A stretch of 64,000 nucleotides of DNA from contig NZ_CP089848.1 in NCBI RefSeq assembly GCF_021266465.1, positions 248,001-312,000 on the forward strand, read 5' to 3'. Below the pieces are notes generated by a model. It made no database searches. It saw nothing but the letters and a program-made list of their open reading frames with translations, and was not told the origin of the DNA. Origin of the DNA: Paralcaligenes sp. KSB-10. Lineage in GTDB: Bacteria > Pseudomonadota > Gammaproteobacteria > Burkholderiales > Burkholderiaceae_B. The position numbers and the translations under genes were made by a program. Positions 39,674-47,841 of the stretch are shown here, in pieces (position 1 is the first letter of the stretch; each line of letters begins with the position of its first letter).

Positions 39674-40987
39674 ATGGCTCAAGCACGTTTGACAATCACC
39701 CCAGCCGACGATCTGATCGACGTGGCGCGTCGAATCCGGCTTGAGCATGTTGCTCCGAATGCGGCAGTCACAATCAGCACGCAGACGCGCCGGGCGCATG
39801 GGGTGGTCTGGCGCAGCAGTGCCTGTTTTCAGGCGGACGCACACGGCGTTGTCGATCTGACCGAGTCGGCGCCCTTATCGGGCGACTATTCCGGCGTGTC
39901 CGCCATGGGCCTCATATGGTCGCAATGCCCCCAGCAGGACGGAGCCCGCGAGGTGTTTCCGCTGGATGTCTCCGAGGCATTGCTTACTCGCATCAACGTC
40001 GAGGTCAATGGTGTCGAGTTGACAGGCATCCTGACACAGCATCTGATGGCGCCCGGCGTTACGCGCGAGGAAATTCGCAGTGAAGGGCTGGTGGGAACGT
40101 TGTTCAAGCCGGCTTCGCCAGGCCCACATCCGGCGGTCATGATCCTTAATGGCTCGGGCGGTGGGGCCAATGAGCCGCGCGCCGCTTTGTATGCATCGAG
40201 AGGCTATATCGCTTTTGCCCTGGCGTATTTCAAGGCGCCCGGTTTGTCCGACTATATTTCCAATACACCCCTGGAATATTTCAAGAAGGGCCTGGACTGG
40301 CTGAGAAAAACGCAGCGCCCGGAAAACGATTTCGTTGCACTTAATGGGCAGTCCCGTGGGGGAGAGCTTGTACTGCTATTGGCGTCGATTTACCCCAAAG
40401 ATGTCTCGGCGGTGGTAGCCTACGTGCCCGGAGCCGTGGTGCACAGTGGACAAAATGCCGCGGACCCCAAAGTCGGGCGCGATGGCCCGGCCTGGTTATT
40501 GAACGGCAAACCTGTCGTGCATGTATGGGAAAATAACCGTACCGCAAGCTGGGCGCCGTTCGACCAGGGGCCCGCTCCGCACCGGCATGAGCGAGCAATC
40601 CTGACCGCGCTGCAGGATCCGCAGGCTGTCGAGCGAGCCCGTATCCCGGTTGAAAAAATTCAAGCTCCGATCATCCTGTTGTCGGCTACCGATGATGGCT
40701 CCTGGCCTTCAAGCCGCTATAGCAGAATGGTGGTGGAATCCCTGAAAGCGCATCAGTATCCCTACGATGTGCAGTGGGTTGATACCGAGGGTGGAGGGCA
40801 TGCCATAGTGTTTCCGTATATTCCCACCACTCAGGTGGTGTATAGCCACCCCGTATCGGGCAAAGTCAGCACGGGCGGAGGGCAGCCCAGGCCGAACGCC
40901 GATTCCGACGAAGCGTCATGGAATCGGATTAAACTGTTTCTGGATGAGGCTGTGAGGAATCACGCCGCTGCAAACCAGCAACGATAA
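39674..40987 (+). CDS. BAAT/acyl-CoA thioesterase-like alpha/beta hydrolase
   Basis: This 437-residue protein matches the bile acid-CoA:amino acid N-acyltransferase / acyl-CoA thioesterase family. An N-terminal beta-sandwich domain (about 5-125, with VARRIRLEHVAPNAAVTISTQT) precedes an alpha/beta hydrolase domain. The nucleophile elbow is GQSRGGE (near 225, serine rather than cysteine), the acid lies in SATDDGSWPS and the histidine in EGGGHAIVFPY. It probably hydrolyses or transfers an acyl group. Its start is 14 bases after the receptor gene stop, so it likely acts on the imported compound. Confidence 0.84.
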   Translation: MAQARLTITPADDLIDVARRIRLEHVAPNAAVTISTQTRRAHGVVWRSSACFQADAHGVVDLTESAPLSGDYSGVSAMGLIWSQCPQQDGAREVFPLDVSEALLTRINVEVNGVELTGILTQHLMAPGVTREEIRSEGLVGTLFKPASPGPHPAVMILNGSGGGANEPRAALYASRGYIAFALAYFKAPGLSDYISNTPLEYFKKGLDWLRKTQRPENDFVALNGQSRGGELVLLLASIYPKDVSAVVAYVPGAVVHSGQNAADPKVGRDGPAWLLNGKPVVHVWENNRTASWAPFDQGPAPHRHERAILTALQDPQAVERARIPVEKIQAPIILLSATDDGSWPSSRYSRMVVESLKAHQYPYDVQWVDTEGGGHAIVFPYIPTTQVVYSHPVSGKVSTGGGQPRPNADSDEASWNRIKLFLDEAVRNHAAANQQR

Positions 40988-40997
40988 GGTATTGGCC

Positions 40998-41648
40998 ATG
41001 ACTACCCGGCTCAAGATAGATTTTGTTTCCGATGTGTCCTGCCCGTGGTGTGCGGTCGGGCTGAGTTCGCTTGAAAGAGCGCTGGGCCGCCTGGGCGATC
41101 AGGTAAGCGTCGACTTGCATTTCCAGCCCTTCGAACTTAACCCGCAGATGTCGCCCAAGGGCCAGGATATCGTCGAGCACCTGAGCCAGAAGTACGGTTC
41201 GACGCCCGAGCAGATTGCGCACAACGGCGAGGCGATCCGTGCCCGCGGGGCCGAGGTGGGATTCACTTTTGGCCTCGGCAAGCGCAGCCGTATCTACAAT
41301 ACCTTCGATGCCCACCGCCTGCTGCATTGGGCGGAACTTGAAGGCCGCCAGGCGGCTCTGAAGCATGCCTTGTTTCAGGCCTATTTTACCGACGGCGAGG
41401 ATCCGAGCGCGCACGAAGTACTGGTGCGCCTGGCGGCCAGGGTTGGCCTGGATGCGGAGCGAGCCCAGGAAATCCTGTCGTCGGACACATATGCCGACGA
41501 GGTGCGTAGCCGCGAGCATTTTTACCTTGAGCAAGGCATCAATTCTGTGCCGGCAGTGATTATCAACGATCGCCATTTGATCCAGGGTGGGCAGCCTGTC
41601 GAGGTGTTCGAGCAGGCCTTGCGTCAGATCGCAGCCGGCCAGGGCTGA
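40998..41648 (+). CDS. DsbA-family FrnE-like thiol oxidoreductase
   Basis: This 216-residue cytoplasmic thioredoxin-fold protein (no signal peptide) has the CPWC active site near residue 15 (DFVSDVSCPWCAVG) and the C-terminal NSVPAVIINDRHLIQGGQPVEVFEQALRQI typical of FrnE / 2-hydroxychromene-2-carboxylate isomerase-like DsbA proteins. The ATG at 40998 is preferred to the TTG at 40992. It follows the hydrolase gene by ten bases, likely in the same transcript. Confidence 0.88.
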   Translation: MTTRLKIDFVSDVSCPWCAVGLSSLERALGRLGDQVSVDLHFQPFELNPQMSPKGQDIVEHLSQKYGSTPEQIAHNGEAIRARGAEVGFTFGLGKRSRIYNTFDAHRLLHWAELEGRQAALKHALFQAYFTDGEDPSAHEVLVRLAARVGLDAERAQEILSSDTYADEVRSREHFYLEQGINSVPAVIINDRHLIQGGQPVEVFEQALRQIAAGQG

Positions 41649-41669
41649 AACTTCGCCCTGCGGCAGCGG

Positions 41670-42653
41670 TCAGTTCACCTTTATATGGCTTTTTTCCTTG
41701 ACGGCCTCGTACCTGCTTCGCTCCGCCTGCAGAAATTGGGTGAATTCGGCTGGGGTATTGCCTACGGGCTCCACGCCTTGATCGCGCAATTGCTGGTTGG
41801 TTCCGTTCTGATGAACGACTTCGCCGACAAGCTTCGCCAGTTTATCGACAATGGGTTGAGGTGTACCTTTGGGTACATACACACCCATCCAGTTGGTGAA
41901 GCGATATCCGGAAAACCCCGGCAATTCATCCACGGCGGGAACGTCGGGCAAGGCGCTGGAGCGATGATCGCTGGTCACAGCCAGGATTTTCAGTTTCCCG
42001 GTTTTATGCTGGGTAATGACTGGCGGCATGCCTACAATGGCTATGGGGATCTGGTTGCCCAATAAATCGGATATGCAGGGCGCTGCGCCTTTGTACGGTA
42101 CATGCAGTATGGACGTATGAGCATTGAGGTTCAAGGATTCGCCCGCGAATTGCATCGAGCTGCCGGCGCCGGGTGAGCCATAAGACAGCCGTGTTGGATC
42201 TTTCTTGGCCAAGGCTATTAATTCACTTAGGGAATTGGCCGGTGTGGCGGGGTTGACGACAATGGCCAAGGGTGTTTCACCAGCAAGAGTCACAGGCACC
42301 AGATCGGTTTGCGGGTTATAGGGGGTATGTTGCCCGGCGATCTGGCCCACCAGCACTTCGGCGGGGGACGCGATTAGCACGGTGTATCCATCCGGCGCAC
42401 TTTGGGCAACCGCTTGGGCGCCTATTGTGCCCGACGCCCCGGAGCGGTTTTCTATTATGAAGCTTTGGCCGGTTTTTTTTGATAACTCCAGCGAGATGAG
42501 CCTGGCCACGAAATCCACGCCTCCGCCAGCCGGGTAGGGAACAATGACGCGAACGGGATGTGTTGGCCAGGGTTCGGCCGCGATTGCCGGTGTAAGCAGG
42601 CCGGTGAGCAGAATCAGTTTAAGGGCATTGAATATTGTTTTTTTGAATTGCAT
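41670..42653 (-). CDS. Bug-type periplasmic receptor (tripartite tricarboxylate transporter family)
   Basis: This 327-residue periplasmic receptor has a signal peptide (MQFKKTIFNALK...TPAIAA) and the family pattern VRVIVPYPAGGGVDFVARLI, FIIENRSGASGTIGAQAVA. GGAGAC precedes the ATG at 42653, which is favoured over a longer in-frame start at 42713 inside the sulfatase gene. It lies 40 bases after the sulfatase gene on the same strand, so the two form an operon. No tctAB permease is near. The ligand could be the sulfatase substrate or product. Confidence 0.92.
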   Translation of the reverse strand: MQFKKTIFNALKLILLTGLLTPAIAAEPWPTHPVRVIVPYPAGGGVDFVARLISLELSKKTGQSFIIENRSGASGTIGAQAVAQSAPDGYTVLIASPAEVLVGQIAGQHTPYNPQTDLVPVTLAGETPLAIVVNPATPANSLSELIALAKKDPTRLSYGSPGAGSSMQFAGESLNLNAHTSILHVPYKGAAPCISDLLGNQIPIAIVGMPPVITQHKTGKLKILAVTSDHRSSALPDVPAVDELPGFSGYRFTNWMGVYVPKGTPQPIVDKLAKLVGEVVHQNGTNQQLRDQGVEPVGNTPAEFTQFLQAERSRYEAVKEKSHIKVN

Positions 42654-42693
42654 GGCTTGTCTCCATTGTGATGATGCGTTGATATAGGTGCCG

Positions 42694-44148
42694 CTATTGA
42701 AAGTCGGCGGCACAGCCGGGTGCCGGTGTAAATCCCAGATCTCCGCGGCTTATAACGGCTTGCCTGCCGCCGTTTTCGTTCAACAGATCCGCCTGGCGCT
42801 GCTTGGCGCGCCTGTCGACTTCGTCGGGATTGCACACCGTCAAAAGCTTCTGATGGCATTGCCGCAATGTTTCCGCATAGGCGGGATCCGCGGACAAATC
42901 CTTGGTTTCATCGGGATCCTGCTCCAGATCGAATAGCTGCGGCGTATATTTTGGGTAATAAATATATTTATATCGTCCCATCCTGACGGCGAATGCTCCC
43001 GTTGTAGAGCCCATTCCGTGGTATTCCGAGAGGATCGTTCTTTCAGGCTCGGCGCCGTGTGCAATTTCGTACAGATTGACTCCGGGGTGCCCGTCGCGGA
43101 CGGTGTCAAATGCCACCCCGGCGTTTTCCAGAATCGTGGGGAAGCAATCGACATGGCTAACCGGTGTGTCGATCCGAGTGTCGACGGGAACCCCGGGGCC
43201 GCTCATGATCAGCGGTACACCTGCGATTTCGTCATACATGGTCGATTTGCCCCATAGGCCTCGTGCGCCGAGGTTGTCGCCGTGATCGCTGGTATAAATT
43301 ATTTGGGTATTGCTGCGCAGGCCTGTTTCATCCAGGACATTGACAATTTTTCCGATGTTTTCGTCAAGAAAGGACACCAGCCCGAAATAGCCGGCCAGAG
43401 CACGCTTCACATCTTTTTCCGATTCAAAATAGTCGTCGTAGCAGAAGCTGTTGCGGTAATCCTCGAGATAGGGATGGGTAGGGCGTTGTTCCCGCGCATA
43501 AAGTTTGGGCATGGGAAGGTCCTGGTTCCAGTACCGGTAATAGTGCTCGGGTGGGGCGGTAAGCGGAAAATGAGGGGCTACGAACGATACGAACAGTACC
43601 CAGGGTTTATCGTGTGCGCGAGTGCCTTGTTCTCGCAGCCAGACCTGGGCGCGGGCGGCAATTTCGCGGTCGTAAAAGGTATAGGAGCTTTCTCCGGGGC
43701 CTGCCATGGCGGCCATTTTCTTGGCTCCTCCGCGCCTGGGCAAGTCGTCTCTGATGAGCCCCATAAGATCGCCTTTGCCGTCGATTATGTGCATGGGGAT
43801 CTGTTCTTCGGTAAAGCCGTGATCTTCGCCGGGAAGTTTGAAGTGCAGTTTGCCGATGGATACCACATCATGTTGGCGCTGGCGCAGCAAATGGTGCCAG
43901 CTTGGGATCGAGCCGTCGTAGGCGTCCGCGTTATCCCAGAATCCGATTTGATTAATATACTTTCCGCAAGCAAAAGCGGCGCGGGCCGGAATGCATACCG
44001 GGCTGGTTGTGTAGGCGCTGGAAAACCGCGTGCCGCTTTTTGCCAGAGCATCGAGATTCGGCGTATTGACGACCGGATGGCCCGCACAGCCCATTACCTT
44101 TGGATTGTGTTCATCGGACATGACGATGACGAGGTTTGAAGGTTTCAT
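42694..44148 (-). CDS. Type I sulfatase (formylglycine-dependent)
   Basis: This 484-residue sulfatase hydrolyses a sulfate ester. The catalytic C-x-P-x-R (CIPAR) at about 53-57 would need conversion of its cysteine to formylglycine. Metal-binding residues are visible in MSDEHNPKVMGCAG at the N-terminus and TSDHGDNLGARGLWGKSTMYDE near 290. The overall pattern is close to choline-sulfatase and related arylsulfatases, but the substrate is open. No signal peptide is seen, so it is likely cytoplasmic. No maturation enzyme gene lies in the window. It is divergent from a GntR regulator. Confidence 0.93.
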   Translation of the reverse strand: MKPSNLVIVMSDEHNPKVMGCAGHPVVNTPNLDALAKSGTRFSSAYTTSPVCIPARAAFACGKYINQIGFWDNADAYDGSIPSWHHLLRQRQHDVVSIGKLHFKLPGEDHGFTEEQIPMHIIDGKGDLMGLIRDDLPRRGGAKKMAAMAGPGESSYTFYDREIAARAQVWLREQGTRAHDKPWVLFVSFVAPHFPLTAPPEHYYRYWNQDLPMPKLYAREQRPTHPYLEDYRNSFCYDDYFESEKDVKRALAGYFGLVSFLDENIGKIVNVLDETGLRSNTQIIYTSDHGDNLGARGLWGKSTMYDEIAGVPLIMSGPGVPVDTRIDTPVSHVDCFPTILENAGVAFDTVRDGHPGVNLYEIAHGAEPERTILSEYHGMGSTTGAFAVRMGRYKYIYYPKYTPQLFDLEQDPDETKDLSADPAYAETLRQCHQKLLTVCNPDEVDRRAKQRQADLLNENGGRQAVISRGDLGFTPAPGCAADFQ

Positions 44149-44179
44149 TGCCGTTCCACTTCTATTGATATATTGTTAT

Positions 44180-44195
44180 ATTACTATATAGTAAT
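44180..44195. promoter_or_regulatory. 16-bp perfect palindrome between sulfatase and gntR genes
   Basis: ATTACTATATAGTAAT is a perfect 16-bp palindrome 32 bases before the sulfatase start and 92 bases before the divergent GntR gene. The surrounding 138 bases are AT-rich. It is the obvious operator candidate for the adjacent GntR repressor. Confidence 0.55.
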
Positions 44196-44286
44196 TATAG
44201 AGTGCAACTCTATTATTTGAATCAAGTAACATGCTTGGTAGTTCGGCTGATTGGCAGTTCACGGACATAGGAAATTTATTGGCAGA

Positions 44287-45087
44287 ATGAATCAACCTTC
44301 AAGTTTTTTTCTAGACGACCTGAGTCGCCGCATATCGCATTACATTCGGCCCGGCATTCCCAAATACATGGCCTTGCGCGATGCCATCACGAATGGCGTG
44401 GCTACCGGAGCGTTGGTGCCGGGCACCCGGCTACCCACCGAGGTGCAGTGGGCGGCGGAGCTGCCATTGAGTCTGGGCACCATACAGCGGGCCTTGAGAA
44501 TGCTGGCTGAAGATGGCGTCGTGGTGCGCCAGCAGGGCAACGGAACATTTATTGCCGGACGTGGTGAAAGCGCCATGCATGCCCCCATGCATTGCCGCTT
44601 CATCAATGATGACGGCACCGGGTATTTGCCGGTGCACCCCAAAGTGGTGGCCCGCTATGCGCTGGATACTCCAGGCGCATGGATGAATCATCTGGTTTGT
44701 ACCAAGGTGCTTTGCATAGAGCGCGTCCTGGCCATTGGCAATGAGTTTTCCGTTTTTTCGCGTTTCTATATGGATCCGGACCGTATTCCCGCTTTCTTGA
44801 ATTTATCGCTTAAACAGCTTTCGTCGGAAAATTTCAAAGAAATAATCATGCAGGAAACAAAGCAGGTAATGGGCCGCATCAATCAATTCATGGTACGGGT
44901 GAAGTTCGAGCCCGAGGTCTGCAAATTGCTGGGTGTTTCCTTGAAAACGATAGGCCAGTGCTTGAAAATATATGCGTTTGTCGGGAGCAATAGTCCAATT
45001 TACTATCAGGAACTGTTTATCCCGCCTAACGACCGTACTTTGCATTTTCCCAGTAATGGCCGTGACCAAGGCTTGCTTGAACAGTAG
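44287..45087 (+). CDS. GntR-family transcriptional regulator
   Basis: This 266-residue regulator has an N-terminal winged helix (about 20-90: KYMALRDAITNGVATGALVPGTRLPTEVQWAAEL, then LGTIQRALRMLAEDGVV) and a C-terminal UTRA-like effector domain (about 110-250). The start at 44287 gives MNQPSSFFL; an in-frame ATG at 44251 is also possible. It diverges from the sulfatase/Bug operon and probably represses it. Confidence 0.86.
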   Translation: MNQPSSFFLDDLSRRISHYIRPGIPKYMALRDAITNGVATGALVPGTRLPTEVQWAAELPLSLGTIQRALRMLAEDGVVVRQQGNGTFIAGRGESAMHAPMHCRFINDDGTGYLPVHPKVVARYALDTPGAWMNHLVCTKVLCIERVLAIGNEFSVFSRFYMDPDRIPAFLNLSLKQLSSENFKEIIMQETKQVMGRINQFMVRVKFEPEVCKLLGVSLKTIGQCLKIYAFVGSNSPIYYQELFIPPNDRTLHFPSNGRDQGLLEQ

Positions 45088-45105
45088 CGGAGAACACCGG
45101 TACCG

Positions 45106-45122
45106 TACAGGCACTGCCTGTA
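45106..45122. other. Palindrome between convergent gntR and recJ genes
   Basis: TACAGGCA-C-TGCCTGTA is a perfect 8-bp inverted repeat around one base, with partial outer pairing ACC/GGT. It lies in the 75-base gap between convergent stops. No T-run follows on either strand, so it is at best a weak terminator or a protein site. Confidence 0.3.
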
Positions 45123-45162
45123 GGTAATCAAGGAGGTGGCAGCTGCAGGGCTTGTCGGGTGC

Positions 45163-46890
45163 TCAGGAGCTCGAGTCAGCGCCCACCCCGCAGGCATATT
45201 CCACGATCAGTTGCACCGACACCTTGCCATTCCAGACGTTCTGATCCAGGCGGTACGCGACATCGATGTGCTCGGGCAGCATGTCGGCGTGGCCGAACCA
45301 GATCGCATCGAAGTGTTGATGGCCGCGTTCCAGCGCCAGCTTCAGATGCTTGTCTTTCAGCAGGCGCTGCTGGCGCACGTAAAAAGTGTCGCGAAAGATG
45401 GGGGCCGGGAAGCCGGCTCCCCAAACCTGTTGCTGCAGCAGCCCGGCGACTTCGGCATTGGCATAACCGGTTTCCAGCGAGCCGTCGGTTTCGATCAACG
45501 GGTCGAAGGAAGCGCGGCCGCAAAGCTCTCTGACGGCTTCATCGAAGCCGTCGATAAAAACCGGGTAAGCGTCTTCGCGCAAGGTCAGCCCGGCGGCCAT
45601 GGCGTGACCGCCGAATTTGATGATGATGCCGGGATGGCGTTTGGATACCAGGTCGAGGACATCGCGCAGATGCACATCGGGAATCGAACGGCCCGAGCCG
45701 CGCAGTTCGCCGGTGGCGGAACGGGCAAAAGCGAAAGTAGGGCGCCAATAGGCTTCTTTGAGCTTCGATGCCACGAGTCCGACCACACCCTGGTGCCATT
45801 GAGGGTCGTAAACGCATACGCCGGCGCGGATTTCCGTTTCAGGAAGCTCCATGGTGGCCAGGGCTTCTTCGCGCATGGTGGTCTCAATGGCGCGCCGCTC
45901 GTGATTGATGGCGTCGAGCTCGCGGGCGAGCCTCAGCGCTTCGCTTTCGTCGTCGCAAATCAGGCAGTTGATACCCAGACTCATATCGGCCAGACGTCCG
46001 GCCGCATTGATGCGCGGACCGATGGCGAATCCCAGGTCGAAGGCGCTGGCCTGGTTCGGTTCGCGAGCCGCCACGGCGAACAGGGCGCGCACGCCGGCGT
46101 GCATGCGGCCGGAGCGCATTTTTTGCAGGCCCTGCGTGACCAGCAGGCGATTATTGGCGTCGAGCTTGACGACGTCGGCTACGGTGCCCAGCGCGACCAG
46201 ATCGGCCAGCGCATCGAGCCTGGGTCCGGCGTTGGCGGCATAGATGCCGCGGGTTCGCAATTCGGCGCGCAGGGCCAGCATCAGATAGAAAATGACGCCC
46301 ACGCCAGCCAGGTTCTTGGACGGGAAGCCGCAGCCCGGCTGGTTGGGATTGACGATGGCCAGCGCGTCGGGCAGGGTGTCGCCCGGCAAATGATGGTCGG
46401 TGATGATGACGTCGATGCCTGATGCCCGGGCGGCGGCAACGCCATCCACGCTGGCGATGCCGTTGTCGACAGTAATCAGGATATCGGGCTTGCCGCTGGG
46501 ATGGCGCACCGCCAGTTCGACGACCGCGGGTGAAAGCCCGTAGCCGGTTTCGAACCGGTTGGGGACCAGGAAGTCAACTTTGGCGCCCATGCTGCGCAAG
46601 GCCCGGATGCCCACCGCGCATGCCGTTGCTCCATCGCAATCATAGTCGGCAATAATGAGCAATCGCTTTTGGTCGCTGATGGCATCGGCCAGCAGCCTGG
46701 CGGCATGCTCGCCCTGGGTCAGTTGCCCGGGCGGCACCAAGGCAGACCAGGCCAGCAAGGTTTCGGTGGCGTTCCTGACCCCTCTGGAGGCCCAGAGCCG
46801 CGCGAGCAAAGGATGTATGCCCGCCGCTTCGAGTGTTCGGGCTGCCTGGTCCTGAGCCGGCCGGGTGCTTAATCTAGGGGTGACCACCAT
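45163..46890 (-). CDS. recJ: Single-stranded-DNA exonuclease RecJ
   Basis: RecJ is a 5'-3' single-strand DNA exonuclease used in recombination and mismatch or base excision repair. The 575-residue protein has the DHH-family phosphoesterase motifs DYDCDGATA (near 82), the DHH itself in TDHHLPGD (near 160), and the DHHA1 segment KFGGHAMAAGL (near 400). An OB-fold C-terminus follows. The start at 46890 (MVVTPRLS) overlaps the upstream gene stop by 22 bases; a longer start at 46941 is possible. It is translated right after the RpfE-type gene. Confidence 0.95.
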   Translation of the reverse strand: MVVTPRLSTRPAQDQAARTLEAAGIHPLLARLWASRGVRNATETLLAWSALVPPGQLTQGEHAARLLADAISDQKRLLIIADYDCDGATACAVGIRALRSMGAKVDFLVPNRFETGYGLSPAVVELAVRHPSGKPDILITVDNGIASVDGVAAARASGIDVIITDHHLPGDTLPDALAIVNPNQPGCGFPSKNLAGVGVIFYLMLALRAELRTRGIYAANAGPRLDALADLVALGTVADVVKLDANNRLLVTQGLQKMRSGRMHAGVRALFAVAAREPNQASAFDLGFAIGPRINAAGRLADMSLGINCLICDDESEALRLARELDAINHERRAIETTMREEALATMELPETEIRAGVCVYDPQWHQGVVGLVASKLKEAYWRPTFAFARSATGELRGSGRSIPDVHLRDVLDLVSKRHPGIIIKFGGHAMAAGLTLREDAYPVFIDGFDEAVRELCGRASFDPLIETDGSLETGYANAEVAGLLQQQVWGAGFPAPIFRDTFYVRQQRLLKDKHLKLALERGHQHFDAIWFGHADMLPEHIDVAYRLDQNVWNGKVSVQLIVEYACGVGADSSS

Positions 46891-47804
46891 GTTCTCCACG
46901 AGTCGCGTGTGCCGGGCAGGCGTTTGAGGAATCCGAGCCATGAACTGGGGCGGATCTCGACGTATTTGTCGTTGCCGATCAGCACCAATTCGGGCTGCTT
47001 GCGCAACAGCGGCTTGAAGAGTGTTGCTTCAAGCCTTTCCAGGGCTTGCAGCCAGCGGCCCCAGTCATGCGCATGGAAGGAGGCAAGCAAGGCATCGTGA
47101 ACCTGTGGCTGCTTTCCAGGGATTGGGTCGGCCAGTTGATCGGGCCTGGCGCCGCCAAATAGCCAGAGGCTGTTGATGGGGGCAAGCCCCCGCGTTTCGC
47201 GCGCTTGATTGACGGGATGCTCGAACCACTGCATTTGCAGTTCATTGACGAGCTTTCTCCAGGGGCGCGCCTCGCGGTCTTGCGGCCACCAATCGTTGAC
47301 CGAAGACAAGGCCACCAGGCTGGGGCTGGCGCATACCGGCGCGAATTCGCCATGTATTTCGATGCGCCAGTGTTCTGTGTCGAGAGGGTGCGCGGTAAAG
47401 GTCGATCCCGCGAATAATTCTTGTGCTGAGTCGAACAAGGCTACACTGTCAGCCGTCGTAATCGACAAATCACGCGCGGCCAGCAAACGGGCTCCTTCAC
47501 GCGATGGCGAAACATGAACCAGTTCCGCCAGCCAGACGGGTTGGTCACGTTTGGTGACCTTGTCGCCCCATAAAGGGCCTAAACCTGCGCTAAGATTTTG
47601 CCCGCGCCCAGGCTTGAACCCTCGCGCGGCAAGCTGCCAGCGCTCGTAGGGGGTACAGCCGGCCACAGCGGGGCTGGCCGCAGTGGCCGAGGCGAGTCCA
47701 AGCTGCAGCCAGCCTCCCAGCGTAGGTGCTGCCTTGAGCATGTGCGGGGTGAGTTCACGGGCTTCGCGAGGGTCGGGCAGGGAGCCAGGGAGTACGATTT
47801 GCAT
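46869..47804 (-). CDS. RpfE-type / phosphoglycerate mutase-like conserved protein
   Basis: This 311-residue protein belongs to the poorly described family annotated as regulatory protein RpfE type, which sits immediately upstream of recJ in many beta- and gamma-proteobacteria. Recognisable segments are CTPYERWQLAARGF near 50 and the central LVALSSVNDWWPQDREARPWRKLVNELQMQW; similar proteins carry a phosphoglycerate-mutase-like fold label. The biochemical role is unknown. Its stop lies within the start region of recJ. Only 37 bases separate its start from the divergent lolC start. Confidence 0.7.
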   Translation of the reverse strand: MQIVLPGSLPDPREARELTPHMLKAAPTLGGWLQLGLASATAASPAVAGCTPYERWQLAARGFKPGRGQNLSAGLGPLWGDKVTKRDQPVWLAELVHVSPSREGARLLAARDLSITTADSVALFDSAQELFAGSTFTAHPLDTEHWRIEIHGEFAPVCASPSLVALSSVNDWWPQDREARPWRKLVNELQMQWFEHPVNQARETRGLAPINSLWLFGGARPDQLADPIPGKQPQVHDALLASFHAHDWGRWLQALERLEATLFKPLLRKQPELVLIGNDKYVEIRPSSWLGFLKRLPGTRDSWRTWWSPLD

Positions 47805-47841
47805 TCCTGGATTGTAGTGTTAATGTGAAAACGGTGACTGA

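Noticed and set aside
45136-46422. A 428-codon open frame antisense to recJ
   Set aside because: The recJ frame carries all DHH motifs; the antisense product resembles no family.
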